Shown here: piece by piece, positions 48,951 through 60,900 of the stretch
How the letters are laid out: every line of letters begins with the position of its first letter
How positions within the stretch are numbered: the stretch's first letter is position 1
Assembly (NCBI GenBank): GCA_013396655.1
Contig: WBMV01002673.1
Location: forward strand, 1,179,637 to 1,243,636
Length of the DNA stretch: 64,000 nucleotides
From: Campylorhamphus procurvoides
Lineage: Eukaryota > Chordata > Aves > Passeriformes > Dendrocolaptidae
Direction: 5' to 3'
Position numbers and translations under genes: made by a program
Notes under the pieces: generated by a model
Databases searched by the model: none
The model's input: the letters and a program-made list of their open reading frames with translations, nothing else
What the model was told of the DNA's origin: nothing

Positions 48951-51900
48951 ACTACTAACTTCTTCTAAACCATTTCAACCAAACATCATCAAGAATCGCA
49001 TGTTTGAAAACAAACAAAATTGTCAGATTTCTGAAGAATGCATTTTTGCTTCTGTACATTTCTCTCTCTATAAGCCATTGCAGAGTCACTCCTTGAGTTT
49101 TATAATTAACCCAAGAACTGGCAAGTTAAAATAGTTCCTGTCTCGAACCTTTTTTTCTCATCTGATGATAATCCATTCCTGGTGCTGCTCAGGGGAAGAG
49201 CAAAGTGACAGCAGGATCAAACCCAACATGTAAATAACCCCAAGGCACAGAGGTTTCTCCTTTGATCTACCAAAACAATGATTTCTCTTAGATAATATAA
49301 CAGAATATTCCCTAAATCTTTTCATAGTTGCTGTATATCTTACAACTCAGGTCCTGGCCTTGTCTAGGTAGGTTTGGTTTTCTCAGAAAGACTCTCTGAC
49401 AGACAGTGAGAATGTGGGACTGTACAGTCCCAGGCTCTTGTGGCCCTACATGGTCAGAAAAATCCAGCTGACCACCATCCATGCCTGTTTCTGCACTGCT
49501 TGTGGGACTGTGCTCAGAAACATGGCACTTCCAGGGAAGTGAAAATTAACTGGGGCAAATGGGAGAGAGATTAAGTTTTCAGACATGTCTGCTCCTTGAC
49601 TTGTTCCATGGTGCATCCCAGCAAGTGTTGTGTTGCTACAAGTGTGTGCGTGGGAGGAAGAAAGAGATTAATAAGCAAGCAATTAGGGGTTGGAACTGCT
49701 CGAGGCACAAGTACAACCAAAAGGGCACTTAAGAGCCAAGAGCAGTTGCGAAAGCTTCTCAGCAATGTCCTACCATTTTCTATTACACAGCACTAAAATA
49801 AACTTGAAAACTCAAATGTTCCATTAATTTTGGATGCCTTTTAACTTACAAATTGAAGGTGGCATTAATATTTCAGTTCTTCTCTCCTACTAAAGAGTAG
49901 GCCTTCTCCTCTTCCACCTGCTCTTTGTAATGCAGTGATAGCTACAGGTGCTGCCCAAGTTGGAGACTTGCTGTACAAGGCATACAGGTACACCCTTTCC
50001 TTAAAAAGCTGTTACTTCCTGGTGGGAATAATAAAATATTCCCTTAAGATGAAAAACTGATGTAGACATAAAGTAGTTTATCCAAGCCCTATTGGGAGCT
50101 TGAAGCTGGAACAGGAGTGAACACAAATCTTCAGTGTCTTCACAGAGGATTGTACACATTTGTCAGCCTGCAAAGGATGAGCTCTGCTGCTTTGGAAGTG
50201 TACAGCTGGACTGAGCATACGTGGTAAGACAGTGCTGGGGGATGAACACTGATCCACAGCTTCAGGTTCCAGAGATCAGGGTTTGGGCAAACACAGGCTC
50301 CAATCAGGCTGCTGCTCCGCTGGGGATCCATGCCAGTGGTCCCCAACACAAACAAACATCATTCCTCACAGGATTTCTGAACATAAGACACTGGGGCCAG
50401 AGGTGATGTTCTCTTAGGGCTGACAGGTACTTGAAAACAAACAGGATGGAAAAGAGCACATGTACATGAAAACAAAGGGGTATGCAGAGCCCTGGTTTCA
50501 GTAAGATTGGAAATGCCGTGAGATTACACTAAGATCACTTCGTTTTTTAAAAAAAATTATTGCTACCCTGTCATCCCCACAATTCAAGAGGCAGTTGTCT
50601 TCTAAGGAGAGTGGCAAATGCAGATCAGCTGGATGATGGGAAACATTCCACCATCTATGACCACTACAGTTCCCAGGATGTCTTGTGTGCAGATTTACTC
50701 TGGGAGCCTTTGCCTGCTTTCAGCAGCTTAAATGCAAATTTATTTTTTTTTTTAGGAGGTCTTCCCCTGCTTCCAACACATTTTGCTGATGTCAGTCCCC
50801 CTGCACTCTCTCTGCTGGGCACCCTGGCTGGCTATTTATGTGGGAAACAAAATGAAAGGCTGCACTTTTTGGATGAATACTGCTATACTCATGCCATTTA
50901 GAACTTTCATTTGGACAAAGCAAAGAAAAAAGTCAATCTAGCAGCTATTATAATCAGCATTTTTTACAAGCTGATCCAAGCTCTAAAACACTTGCAAGAT
51001 GACTGACAACTCCAAGGATGAAAGAGTCATTGTTTGAGAGCTTCCCATTGCAAATCGGTTTCTCAGTTTTTTTCTGCAGGTACAGTGTTTGAAAAGGTTT
51101 TTTTATTTTTTAAAATCAGACCCTCATGCAGCCATGTACCTCCAGGAGCTGGGACTTGAGAAGAAAAATATCCAATTTGAAAACTTTAACTGGCAACATT
51201 ACGAAAGTTGTTGTCTCCTGAGCATTAACATTAATATTTCTTCCACATTCTAGTTTATCACCCACGCACTTCCCGCCACACCTTAAGGGCCCGGTCTCTC
51301 TCTCAACAGGGAGAGACAGGCTACCAAACTGTACTAGGGTTGTCCATTTTGTTAATAGGATTATAGCAAATAATACCCAAAAAACCTACTTATTCATATG
51401 GAAACAGCATTAATCCCTTCTGCCTGCCCCACCCCATAACTCTGTGTCTGAGCACGAAAGTTATCTGTCTGCTTTGGCAGCACAGAAACATTCACAAAAT
51501 GTTTCCAAATACTAGGGGTTTCCCCCCTGATTCTTTTCAGTTAGCTCTGCAGGAACACACAAAGTATAACAAAGACTATGACATTCTCTTTGTGTCATTA
51601 AATATAGGGCATTGATAGTGCTTTCTGGGGGATAATATCAAATACAAATACAAGGAAAAGGTAAAGAAAATACAGAAGGAGCTATAAATAAAAGCTGTAT
51701 CTTTTATGCTGTTAATTTCCTGTCTCGTATGATGCCACCACGGGTGTTGTTAAACAGTATATAAGATTTTAGTAAGTAACTTTGCAACACAACCTACTAG
51801 CCAGGTTTTCCAGATGATGTCCAAGGGATAGACTCGTATCACCTGTACAACAAAAATGGATGTTATATTGACCTTGTCTGCCTTAGTGGGTCTTGCTTAT

Positions 51901-54473
51901 ATTAACATGGAAAGTCAGCTGGAATGGCTGAAGGAACCAGCAGTGCTGACTCCAGCCCACAGTAACACATCTGGACACTAAAACCATGGCTCAGGGTGGC
52001 AGCTGCACATCCAGGGGTGCTGCCCCTGGGGCAGAAGCAGTACCTGCTGGCAGGGTGTGGACTGGAGAATTTGGACTGGTAAACCTGGGCAGGCACTGCT
52101 TGAAAATTTGCCTGTGACCTTGGGTTTGTGCTCAGAGCTTGTACCTGCATTATGGTAAGTAATTCTATCCTGATTCCTCTATTACTTGGAAGTTCTCTAA
52201 ACCCCATCACTACACTCATCTATTGCATAAAGACAGAAAAGCTGAGCTCTCAAGGTTTATCCTGCCATTTTCTTTTGCTAGAATCTAAACGACAATCTAC
52301 TTATGACCATAATCCAAATTATACTATTTTCTGTAATCTGCAAACAAATTCAATTATTTCATCCAAAAGCAAAGCTGAGAGTCAAAGAACAAACCTGCCC
52401 TTGACCACAGGAAAAATGCAATATGTCTATTCAAACTCAATGCAAAGGAATAAAAGTTGCTTGCGCTTTTTTTGTATGATTTTAATTACCCATATTCTAC
52501 TACATCACTTTTACAGGAATTGGAATAGTGTGATTGAAGGTTGATGGCTCTACAAAGAACAGCTTTTGCACACATAAACACACTCTTCTCAGTGCGAATG
52601 TAAGTTTCCAAATAAATCAGAGTCAAGTGTGTAGAAAAAAAAATGGGTTTTGTTAGTTAGAAATCCAAATTTTATTTCACTGCTTGCTCCTGAATGGCAG
52701 TGTGATCTAGCTAACTTTTAAATCTGCCCTGCCCAAGCATTCTGTGGGTATTTATAAATTGTGCTGTCTGGTAAGGTCTTATTCAACCCTTGTAACAGCA
52801 TAAATTTCTCCTTATTTGCCAATTTTCATCCAAATTTGCAAATAATCACACTCAGAGCACCACAAGTGAGAGGTTTTATTTCTGTCCAACACCACTTCTG
52901 CTTTTCTTCCAAGAGAAAACACCAGGGGAAGGAAAAAAAAAATACAGCACCTCCTTAGATTTCTGTAGTAATGAGAAACTTTCTAGGAAGAGCAGCAAAT
53001 ATTCCAGTGTGCACAAGCACAGGTTCTTAATCCACCCTGTGAGCTCTGCAAGTCATGCAGGATTTCAGTCAATTTTTTTAAAGCTAATCAAGTCACAATT
53101 CAGCAAAGAAGTTCTGCCCTGACTCGTGAGCTCCAGTGCTGCAGAAATCTGCAGGTCCGTGGCAGGAACTGGGCTCAAATTAACAGCATGAAGAAAACAA
53201 TACAGCTTTGACTAAGAGTGCTTTTGAAGAACTGAGATAACTGAGAAAGTTTCACTGAAAAGTAGCTCCTGAGCACACACTGCCCCACACAAATGAAGGT
53301 TGATAATTTTAAGAGAACGAAGTTGTAAAAAGGATCGTGGCTGGCTTTTCCAGCAGTCATTCCCCAGGCTTTGTAAAGAATGCTTCAGAATTGTTCTGCA
53401 CATCAGTCTTTCACAGCCTGCACTCTGAACACACTGGTTGTAGCTCAGAGCTGCATCCAGGGGATGGCTTGGTGAATACTAAAGATACTGGAAAATTTTC
53501 AATTCTTGGCTTTTTGGAGTGGGGGAAGGAGGAAGTCAAAGTCCCCAGCACATGCTGATGGATTCACACTGCCCATAAAGAACTGAATCTCTGCCCAGAA
53601 TGCAAAACCAATCTGAACCAAGATCTCTGACAAGTTCAATACATTCCAATTTTCCCTCCACTGTTTTCCATTTTCATTGCTTTGTCTCTCTACAGCACTT
53701 ATTCCTACCCACCACTTCAAGTACTATTCCAATATAAAACAGGCTGTTTCAATATTTCTGGCCCAAAGGAATCTAGAAAACTGGAGCATAAATTAAAGAA
53801 AAACAGACTCAGAAATATTTCCCCTGAACAAAATAAGCCCCATAGAACATCTTATGCTGTTTTAGGAGTTAAGTGTATCTAATCAGACTGTTTACCCTCA
53901 GAGCCTGACTCTAAATAAAATATTACGAGTTTTGACCAAATAAGTGAAAGGAGATTGAGAATTCTGACTGACAGCTTAAAAAAAGTCAGCGTTCCAAGAG
54001 GAGGAGAGGAGGGAATGTTTAGAGCTTCCTGAAAAACATCCCTCTTTAGTTGTCTCAAGTTGCACTTCTTAAAAATATTGGCTTTTACTCTGAGGACTGA
54101 AGACAAACAGTAAGATTCAGTGGAGTTCCATTAACAGCCAAATAAAAACACTTTACTGAGAAAACATGTATTTCTGCAAGCAGCTGAACCAACAGAGTCC
54201 TGTTTCCTACAGCTCTGCAGGTCTCCACTTTGGAAATGGAAACATTTTACAAAGTTTCTGATGTTAATTAAGAGAGAGATTTATGCAGGAGCCTTTCCCT
54301 CAGGAGGAGCATTAGTTAAGTCTCTGTGTCCACTCCCTGACTACCTACCTCTGCCTCCCTGATGTGAACCCTGCAACTTCTGCCTCACTCAAATTTTGCT
54401 GAAATTGGCCAGAGTGTTCAAAAGTTAAAAGGGAGGAGTTACAGATGCAGCAAGCCCATGTAAGCATATCAAA

Positions 54474-54489
54474 TAACAACAACAACAAA
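54474..54489 (+). repeat. (AAC)n microsatellite
   Basis: Five tandem AAC units within an A-rich context. Short simple repeat. Confidence 0.8.
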
Positions 54490-54584
54490 AAGCCTTTGTA
54501 ATTTCCAACAAACACTTAAGGTAGCTGGAAAACAGCTGTAGAGTCAGACAGTTTCCCTTGCAGGATTTCCATTTTTTGATCCAA

Positions 54585-54598
54585 GTGCCACCTACCAG
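54585..54598 (-). promoter_or_regulatory. CTCF-like motif (weaker)
   Basis: The minus strand reads CTGGTAGGTGGCAC, agreeing with the CTCF core CCASYAGRKGGCRS at 12 of 14 positions (mismatches at positions 2 and 3). It is plausible but clearly weaker than the sites at 31029 and 35607, and its chance frequency in 64 kb is not negligible. Confidence 0.25.
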
Positions 54599-56292
54599 GA
54601 CAGGAAGGACTATCCACTGGTTAAACATGTCTCACACTCTGTATATCAAGGCTCAGCTCCTTCCTCTGCCAAAACCTTTCTGTGAGCACAGTAAGTCATG
54701 TTGAAAACAAACTCAAAAAGACATAGGAACCTCAAATTGGGTTTTCCAGACCCTTGAAAAGGGGCAGTAGCTGAAAGGACAACCTTGGTGGCACAGAGAA
54801 CTTTTAGAAAGGTTCAAAGTCTCTTCTCTCGCCCCCACAAGCCAACCTTGGGGACACATGAGAGGGACATTTCCCAGATGGCAGACTACAGAAGGCACTT
54901 CTTGAACTCTGACAGGCCTATTGCATGTGTTCCCATTGTTCACGGGAGGGATTGGATAATTTTCCACCTAAATTTCATGTCAAACTGCATGAGAGTAGAC
55001 ACAGGTCAGTATCTGATTTCTTACCTGCTAAACAGAGTCTCTCCTCTCTGTTAGTCTCAGAAGGGTGAGATCCGTGGCTCATTCCACCACTTACACAAAG
55101 GACACATAACTCTACTTCCCCTTTTGGGGTAGCATTGAGAAGCTGTTACAGGGAGCCCCTGACATTTTCCAAGCCATCAGCACTGGAGCTCTATCTGTAG
55201 CCAAGAACTGCAATCATTTTGATGTATAGGGGATGTACACAAGCTGTCACAAAGGGTGTCTCTGTAGCACAGCACCATTTCAATGCTGCTGGCCTTCCCT
55301 CCCCTCCCACTATGGCAGGACTGCTGGGTTCTGCCAAGCTGCAGAACCTGAGAAAAAGCAACACTGTGCTGCTTTTGTTCTTGAGGGGGGGAAGGAATAA
55401 GAAATTAGCACTTTTTGAATGGATTAGGACTTGGAAGAGATTTAAGTAATGGAAAAGTGTCAGGAAATAAGAAAATGGGCTCTCAAATCTGAACAGTCTT
55501 TAAGAAAGCTCAGCAAGAAAGAAGCATTAATCAATTAGATGTGTAGTTATCCTCTCAGCTTAGCTGAGGCATTGTAAAGTTCTCAGAAAGCTTTCTGAAG
55601 AAATTGGTGATTTTAACAGACGCTACATTGCCTCCTTTCACTCTATTTTACTGCAGTATGAAGTTTCCCATCCTGACTCAAAAAACTTATACACACTGTG
55701 CAAATATAATGCAGATACAATCACAGACAGAAGCATCTCTACTAGCTTATGTATTTTTAAACTTCTTCCTGTCATTTAAGAAACTATTTCCACAATGAAA
55801 TGGAATTACCATTTATCCTAGAGGATAACATGTGCACAAGACCATTGTGTCCAGGCCACTCAATGCTTCCTGCACATATCACAACTAATCTACCAACATA
55901 TCTATGCACAGGCAGTGAGTCCCTGTAGGTGCTGTAGGTGTTGCACTCACACAGACCAACTACTAGACAGACACCCACTGGCTCTGGCTCCTTCTCTAAT
56001 ACAGGTATGGCTCTTAAAACCTACAAATTCATTGCCTGCAAATAGGTCAAACCACAAGAAAACCAATCCAACCAACTAGAATCCAGACAAGGAGCAACCC
56101 TCCCCACCTGATGGGCACTCCACAAAAATACCAGGAACGGCTCTGACTGGTTGCTCAGACACCTGTCCTAGGGCTATTTACTCCACCCTCAGGGCTGTGT
56201 GGGTTCCTACCCCTTGCGGTCAACCTCACAAAAGATCCCTGCAGTAAGCAAGCAGAAAAATGACTGGAAAAGTCAAATGAGAGGGTCTCTAT

Positions 56293-56306
56293 CTGCCCCC
56301 TAATGC
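56293..56306 (-). promoter_or_regulatory. CTCF-like motif (moderate)
   Basis: The minus strand reads GCATTAGGGGGCAG, matching the CTCF core at 12 of 14 positions with the important AGGGGGCAG half intact. It has the same orientation as the motifs at 31029 and 54585. Confidence 0.35.
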
Positions 56307-57302
56307 AAGCAATTGGCACCACAGGATAAACGCTATGCACAGACAAGAGCCAAGACACTATGAATGTGGAATATAGATGGGAAAAAACCTAGCTAGCAAT
56401 CTAACAGATAACACTGTTAGTAACGTTCAGTTTACATTTTTTATGCTATGGTCTTGCATAGCTATGCTGGCAAAGGACACCAGATGCAGTTACTGCCCCA
56501 AAACAGCCGTGTACATGGAGGAGAGGGCTTGCTGATGCTGCTGCGGCACCACCTGGCCCCGTTCCTGGGGTCTCTACCCCATCATTGTCATGGATTTCCT
56601 GTGTCACACACTTCAGAAGAACAAGCAGCCAGCAAATGCTGCCTTGCCATTTGTTTTGATCAGCCTGGTGATCTGCCCATCAACTAAATGCATACAACAG
56701 TAAGACTTGAATGCAGTAATAGGGAGACAAATAAAGACCTATTACACATTCTACATTTACTGATATATCCTTGTTATGCATAAATGAACCAGCATTTGAA
56801 GTTCAAATGTCCCAGTGACTTTCTGCTCAAAAAATATAACGCTTTGGTAGGTTTCTTTAGTTCTATCTGAACATTCAAGCAGCTTTCTGCAAGGTGAAAT
56901 GAAATGAACTATAGCATTTATACCTGGTCCAATGCCTTATCGCTTCCCTAACCAGTAACACATTAAGCAAAAGTATTTTCACTAGATGTGCCCAGATTAA
57001 ATTTAAAATAAGTCCCACCACAACCTGAAAAACTGCCCATTATATTTGACAAAAATGTTCCAACCCCCCGCCCAATTCTTTACTTAATAATGTTCACATT
57101 TACAGAATTAAAATACATTCTGGTGCTCATCCAACACAAGAGACAAATGTAAACGCATGCAGAGTACTACAAGAACTTTCACCAAGAAATTGACACTAAA
57201 TCTCAAATCCCTTGCAACTATGTAACAGCATACAGAGACAAACCGGCTGACCATTAGTAGTGTATTGTTTTTTATAGCACTCCATTAGCAGCTCCTTCAT
57301 GT

Positions 57303-57322
57303 TTTCCCTTGTTGAACCACCT
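57303..57322. repeat. Copy A of an exact 20-bp dispersed repeat
   Basis: The 20-mer tttcccttgttgaaccacct is repeated exactly at 57927-57946 in the same orientation. On the minus strand both copies fall in open frames and encode RWFNKGK. Flanking similarity fades immediately outside the core. See copy B. Confidence 0.85.
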
Positions 57323-57500
57323 GTTTTGGGGTACAATGTCAATATTGACAATGCTCCTTTTAGCACTAAAGCATGAAGGCAACTGCATGGTAACTAGTAA
57401 CAAGGTCTCAAATGCCTCAGCAGACCCTTTGATCAGTTTGTATTTTAAGCACATAGGAAGCTAACTAAAAATACCACAGATTTGTACTAAAATTTCTTAC

Positions 57501-57716
57501 CTTGCAAAGTTTCAGCACCAACCAGCATGTCAGGTATGCTGTCAGAGGCAATTTCACTTTCATATATCTTTCAGGCAAACAGGTAAAGTGCATTTGTACC
57601 AAATCCAGCTCTTCATGGACAACGCTACTGCCAGCATTATTAACATCATCTTCCCCACCCTCCTGTCTTCCTTCTTCCTCCTCTGCTGGTGCACCCAAAC
57701 ATCTACTGAGCTCCAT
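57501..57716 (-). other. Candidate first coding exon, unassigned
   Basis: On the minus strand an ATG at 57716-57714 in a strong context (gaaaATGG, A at -3 and G at +4) opens 72 codons. They run without a stop to a near-consensus donor (tgcaag followed by gtaaga) in phase 0. The predicted segment starts MELSRCLGAP and has an acidic low-complexity part (EEEEGRQEGGEDD, about residues 12-24). It ends with a hydrophobic, cysteine-containing part (PLTAYLTCWLVLKLCK). The acidic part is simply the purine strand of a CT-rich tract, and the opposite strand is open as well, so chance is a serious alternative. No family is recognised. Confidence 0.2.
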
Positions 57717-57926
57717 TTTCAAAACGCCTGTCGTGCCACACCCCCAGGCCCCCCCCTTGTCCACACAGTCCTAATCCTTCCAGAGACAGCTCAGGAAAGT
57801 TTTAATTTCATATCAGTAATGATATTCCCTGATCCTCCAGAAGTATGCAGCCTTGTCATTAAGCCAACCCAAAAAGTTAAGACCACAGTAGAATAAACTT
57901 TCTTCAAACTGCATTGGCTTTTTGCC

Positions 57927-57946
57927 TTTCCCTTGTTGAACCACCT
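57927..57946. repeat. Copy B of an exact 20-bp dispersed repeat
   Basis: Identical over 20 bases to 57303-57322, 624 bp away, same orientation. The two copies bracket the candidate exon at 57501-57716. They are too short and too exact to assign to a known repeat family by eye. They may be a partial local duplication or two ends of an unrecognised element. Confidence 0.85.
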
Positions 57947-57999
57947 CTTGCAAATGTGTGTACAGCTACAGAACAAATATAGCACCAGCAAGCCTTGTC

Positions 58000-60900
58000 A
58001 TACAGCACAAGAATACTTCTCTTGTTGCCAAGAGAGGAGAGAAAGTTTCCATTTATTTAAAGAGCAAGTCCTCAGCATCAGTACTCCCTTGTTCATTTGG
58101 CGGGGGGAAAAGAAGATGAAAAATCTGTTATCTTTGAAAACTTTTTTTTTTGTCAACTGTGCTTCCTCAGAACAAATCCCAATTCTGTAAAAAAAAATTA
58201 TGTTCTTACAGAGGAGGGTTTTTTCATTCCAGAGACTTCCAGTCACAGTAATTCATTGTCTGTGATAGTGCAGATGCCAAGCTTGTGAAGGCTACAAATT
58301 TCAAAAGAATAAATGAGGTCTTGTAAATGGACTGGAGCCAAGGCATTCTCAAATAATGAAAAGCCCTTCCATAGGCCAAAATATGAAGAAAATATGCAAG
58401 AGATTAACTAAGTAATTTTTAGCTAAACACTAAGCAGCTCATCTCTGCCTTGTGGCAGCTCAAACTTGTACATTAAGAACAATTTTAAGGATCTCTTAGT
58501 GACAGAAATGATCTAAAGATTTAGGTTCAATTGTATCAATTACGAGAATTCAACAGCATCAACAACTAAAAGACATAATTTTAATCAATAGCATTAACTG
58601 TACTGGTAACTTTATGCAGAAATTTATGCTTTCTTCAAACTATTTCCCCCACCACAAAGAAAATATTCAAGTAGAAGAAGAAATCACTGTGGTTTGCTGA
58701 AGAACTATCAAGAGCTCCAGCACCTTTCAACATAAAGAGGATCTAATACACAAAGATTCCATCATCTTGGACCACCTTCAACCATCAGACATGGCAGTTG
58801 CCATCCAATTTTATCATCTTTAACCATATTAAATACCACCTTGACCTAATCTTAATGATTTTCATAGGGCTACCTGTGAGTTATACATTTTATTGTTAGA
58901 ATGGGTTTTTCAGGATACAAAAGGTAAAATTGCTGCACACCCATATACAGCCTGTCCATAAGAAACAGCAAATGAAACACAGAAAACACACACATTTCTT
59001 TCATCTGATACATTTTGCAAGATGTCTGGCTCACCTGGTTCCTGATGGGTACAGCTGAGACTATTTCCCTCTCTTCTGATGTTTATACAAACTTGAGAAG
59101 GAGAAAATACAAGGAATTAGAGAGCCAAACCTTCCTGTCATGGCTTGCTGGAATAAAGTGGAACATAATTTCTATTCCTGAAGGCAATGCTGAGTACAGA
59201 TGTTGAAGGCAAGCTGGCTCTAACAACTGCAAAGGCGCTGGATAGCATCCCAGTGCTCACTCCTCCTAGTTCCATCCCCTGCAGTCAACATGTGCCTGCA
59301 ATTCCCACACGACGCCTGCTGTGACACAACACATCTTTTGAGTAATCCTTAGCAGCAGCCCCTATGTTTTCCCACTTGTAGCTGAGCAGGGGACCCCTCC
59401 TGGCCCTTCAAATGTCAGCAGGCAGGGACCACAGCCCTTGTGTGGCAGCCTTCTCTGCCCAGGGACAAGCCAGCACTCCTGACCCTGAGCATCAAAGCAA
59501 ATGAGTTCATAGGGAAGAAAGTTTCACAACTCTGGCCTGCTCTCTTGTCCCCAGAGGTGAGGAGACTGCTATCTTTGTTAGAAAGCCATTGTGGCCATGC
59601 CAAAAGCCTGCTCACTGTTGCTGCCAATTTTAAACACAGTTAAAGAACACTTGACACAGAAAATGACAGGGAAGGAGAAGTCAAACCAAAGAAATGTCAA
59701 GCAGCAGCTGACTGACCCAGCTTATAGACTTGTAGAACACTGTCAGCTGAGAAAATTACAAGGGTGGAGGCAGATGAAACTGCATATTTTACTAAGTTAC
59801 CTTCCCTTAGTCTGTTCCCAGAAGGATGTGACATTGCCACACGCTGCAAAGCCATGATTTTAATCTTTCCATTGCCTCCCAGTTCTTTGAGTCTGACCAC
59901 TAAGAAGTTGCTACATGAGATATTTTCAACCCTAGTATTTCTTCTCTAATCCCTACCATTTGTGATGTGAATAATGACATATGAACCAACAGAGACAGTC
60001 TGCCTAAGCTATTTTCTGGCCCTGGTAAGTGCAAATAAAATGACAGTTAAAACAAGATCTACTTGTAACCTTCATATAGTCAACATTCCCAGCATTTCTG
60101 TTCTGAGACAATAGAAGGACTCTCCAATTGTAAGCAAATCAGTCATATAGACTCGGACCAAGTCTTAAAGGCCCTTGATCTGGAGTTCTTACACAGCTCT
60201 TTTACCTACAACACCTTTTCAGGAACATCCAACATAAAACAAAATCAGAATGATTTGTAGAAGGTGAAGTAAAAAGCAGTCTACATGCAATGCCCAGATA
60301 CTGGGTTTGCTTGTTAATGTACATTTAAGCATCTGAAACAGTTTCAAAGTCTTAAGAGAAAACAAATTTCCCAAATAGTAACTTTTTTTAATAACTTGAG
60401 AAATCACTGCAATTAAGAATAATTTATTTTAGCACCCTGCTGTGATAGGTAATTTTCCCTCCATAGCCTGTAGTCACAAGTCCAATTTCTGTTTTGTGTT
60501 GGACTTGATTCATACTTGGAAACAGCTTTTCTTGCCAGATATGATTACTGAGCAGCTCTCCCAGCTTTTATAGCATAAAGTGTAGTATAAAATAATGGGA
60601 TCAGCTTTTTTGTTTTGCTATTTTAAGTTGAAAATTATTCATAATAAAAACATGATGTTACAATCCAGAGGACTGTGTAAAAGCTCCTGGCAATCCATAC
60701 CCAGTTACGTATTCAGTTCTGCCCAACCTGGAAAAAGGTGCCATAAGAGCTCTAGATAGGACTATGCTTCCCCATCCCAAGATTTTAAAACAATCAACCC
60801 TCCCTTTCCCAAAATAAAAAAACAACCCAACCCAACAAGAAACTCAAAGCACCCCACGGTTTTTATTTCTATTATCCTCACCTCCATCTCATTGTCCCGT

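Larger units (their letters stand above)
47100..57250. other. Gene-free stretch
   Basis: Unique sequence apart from the simple repeats and CTCF-like motifs listed separately. The longest frame (52128-52544, plus) has no recognised product. A strong isolated donor (tatg followed by gtaagt, GT at 52155) lies within it, without a good matching acceptor. No CpG island or RNA gene was seen. Confidence 0.5.

Noticed and set aside
52128..52544. Longest open frame (138 codons, plus strand)
   Set aside because: Composition is unremarkable, no family or motif is recognisable, the strand partner is also open at the 5' end, and length is within chance expectation for 64 kb of six-frame sequence.
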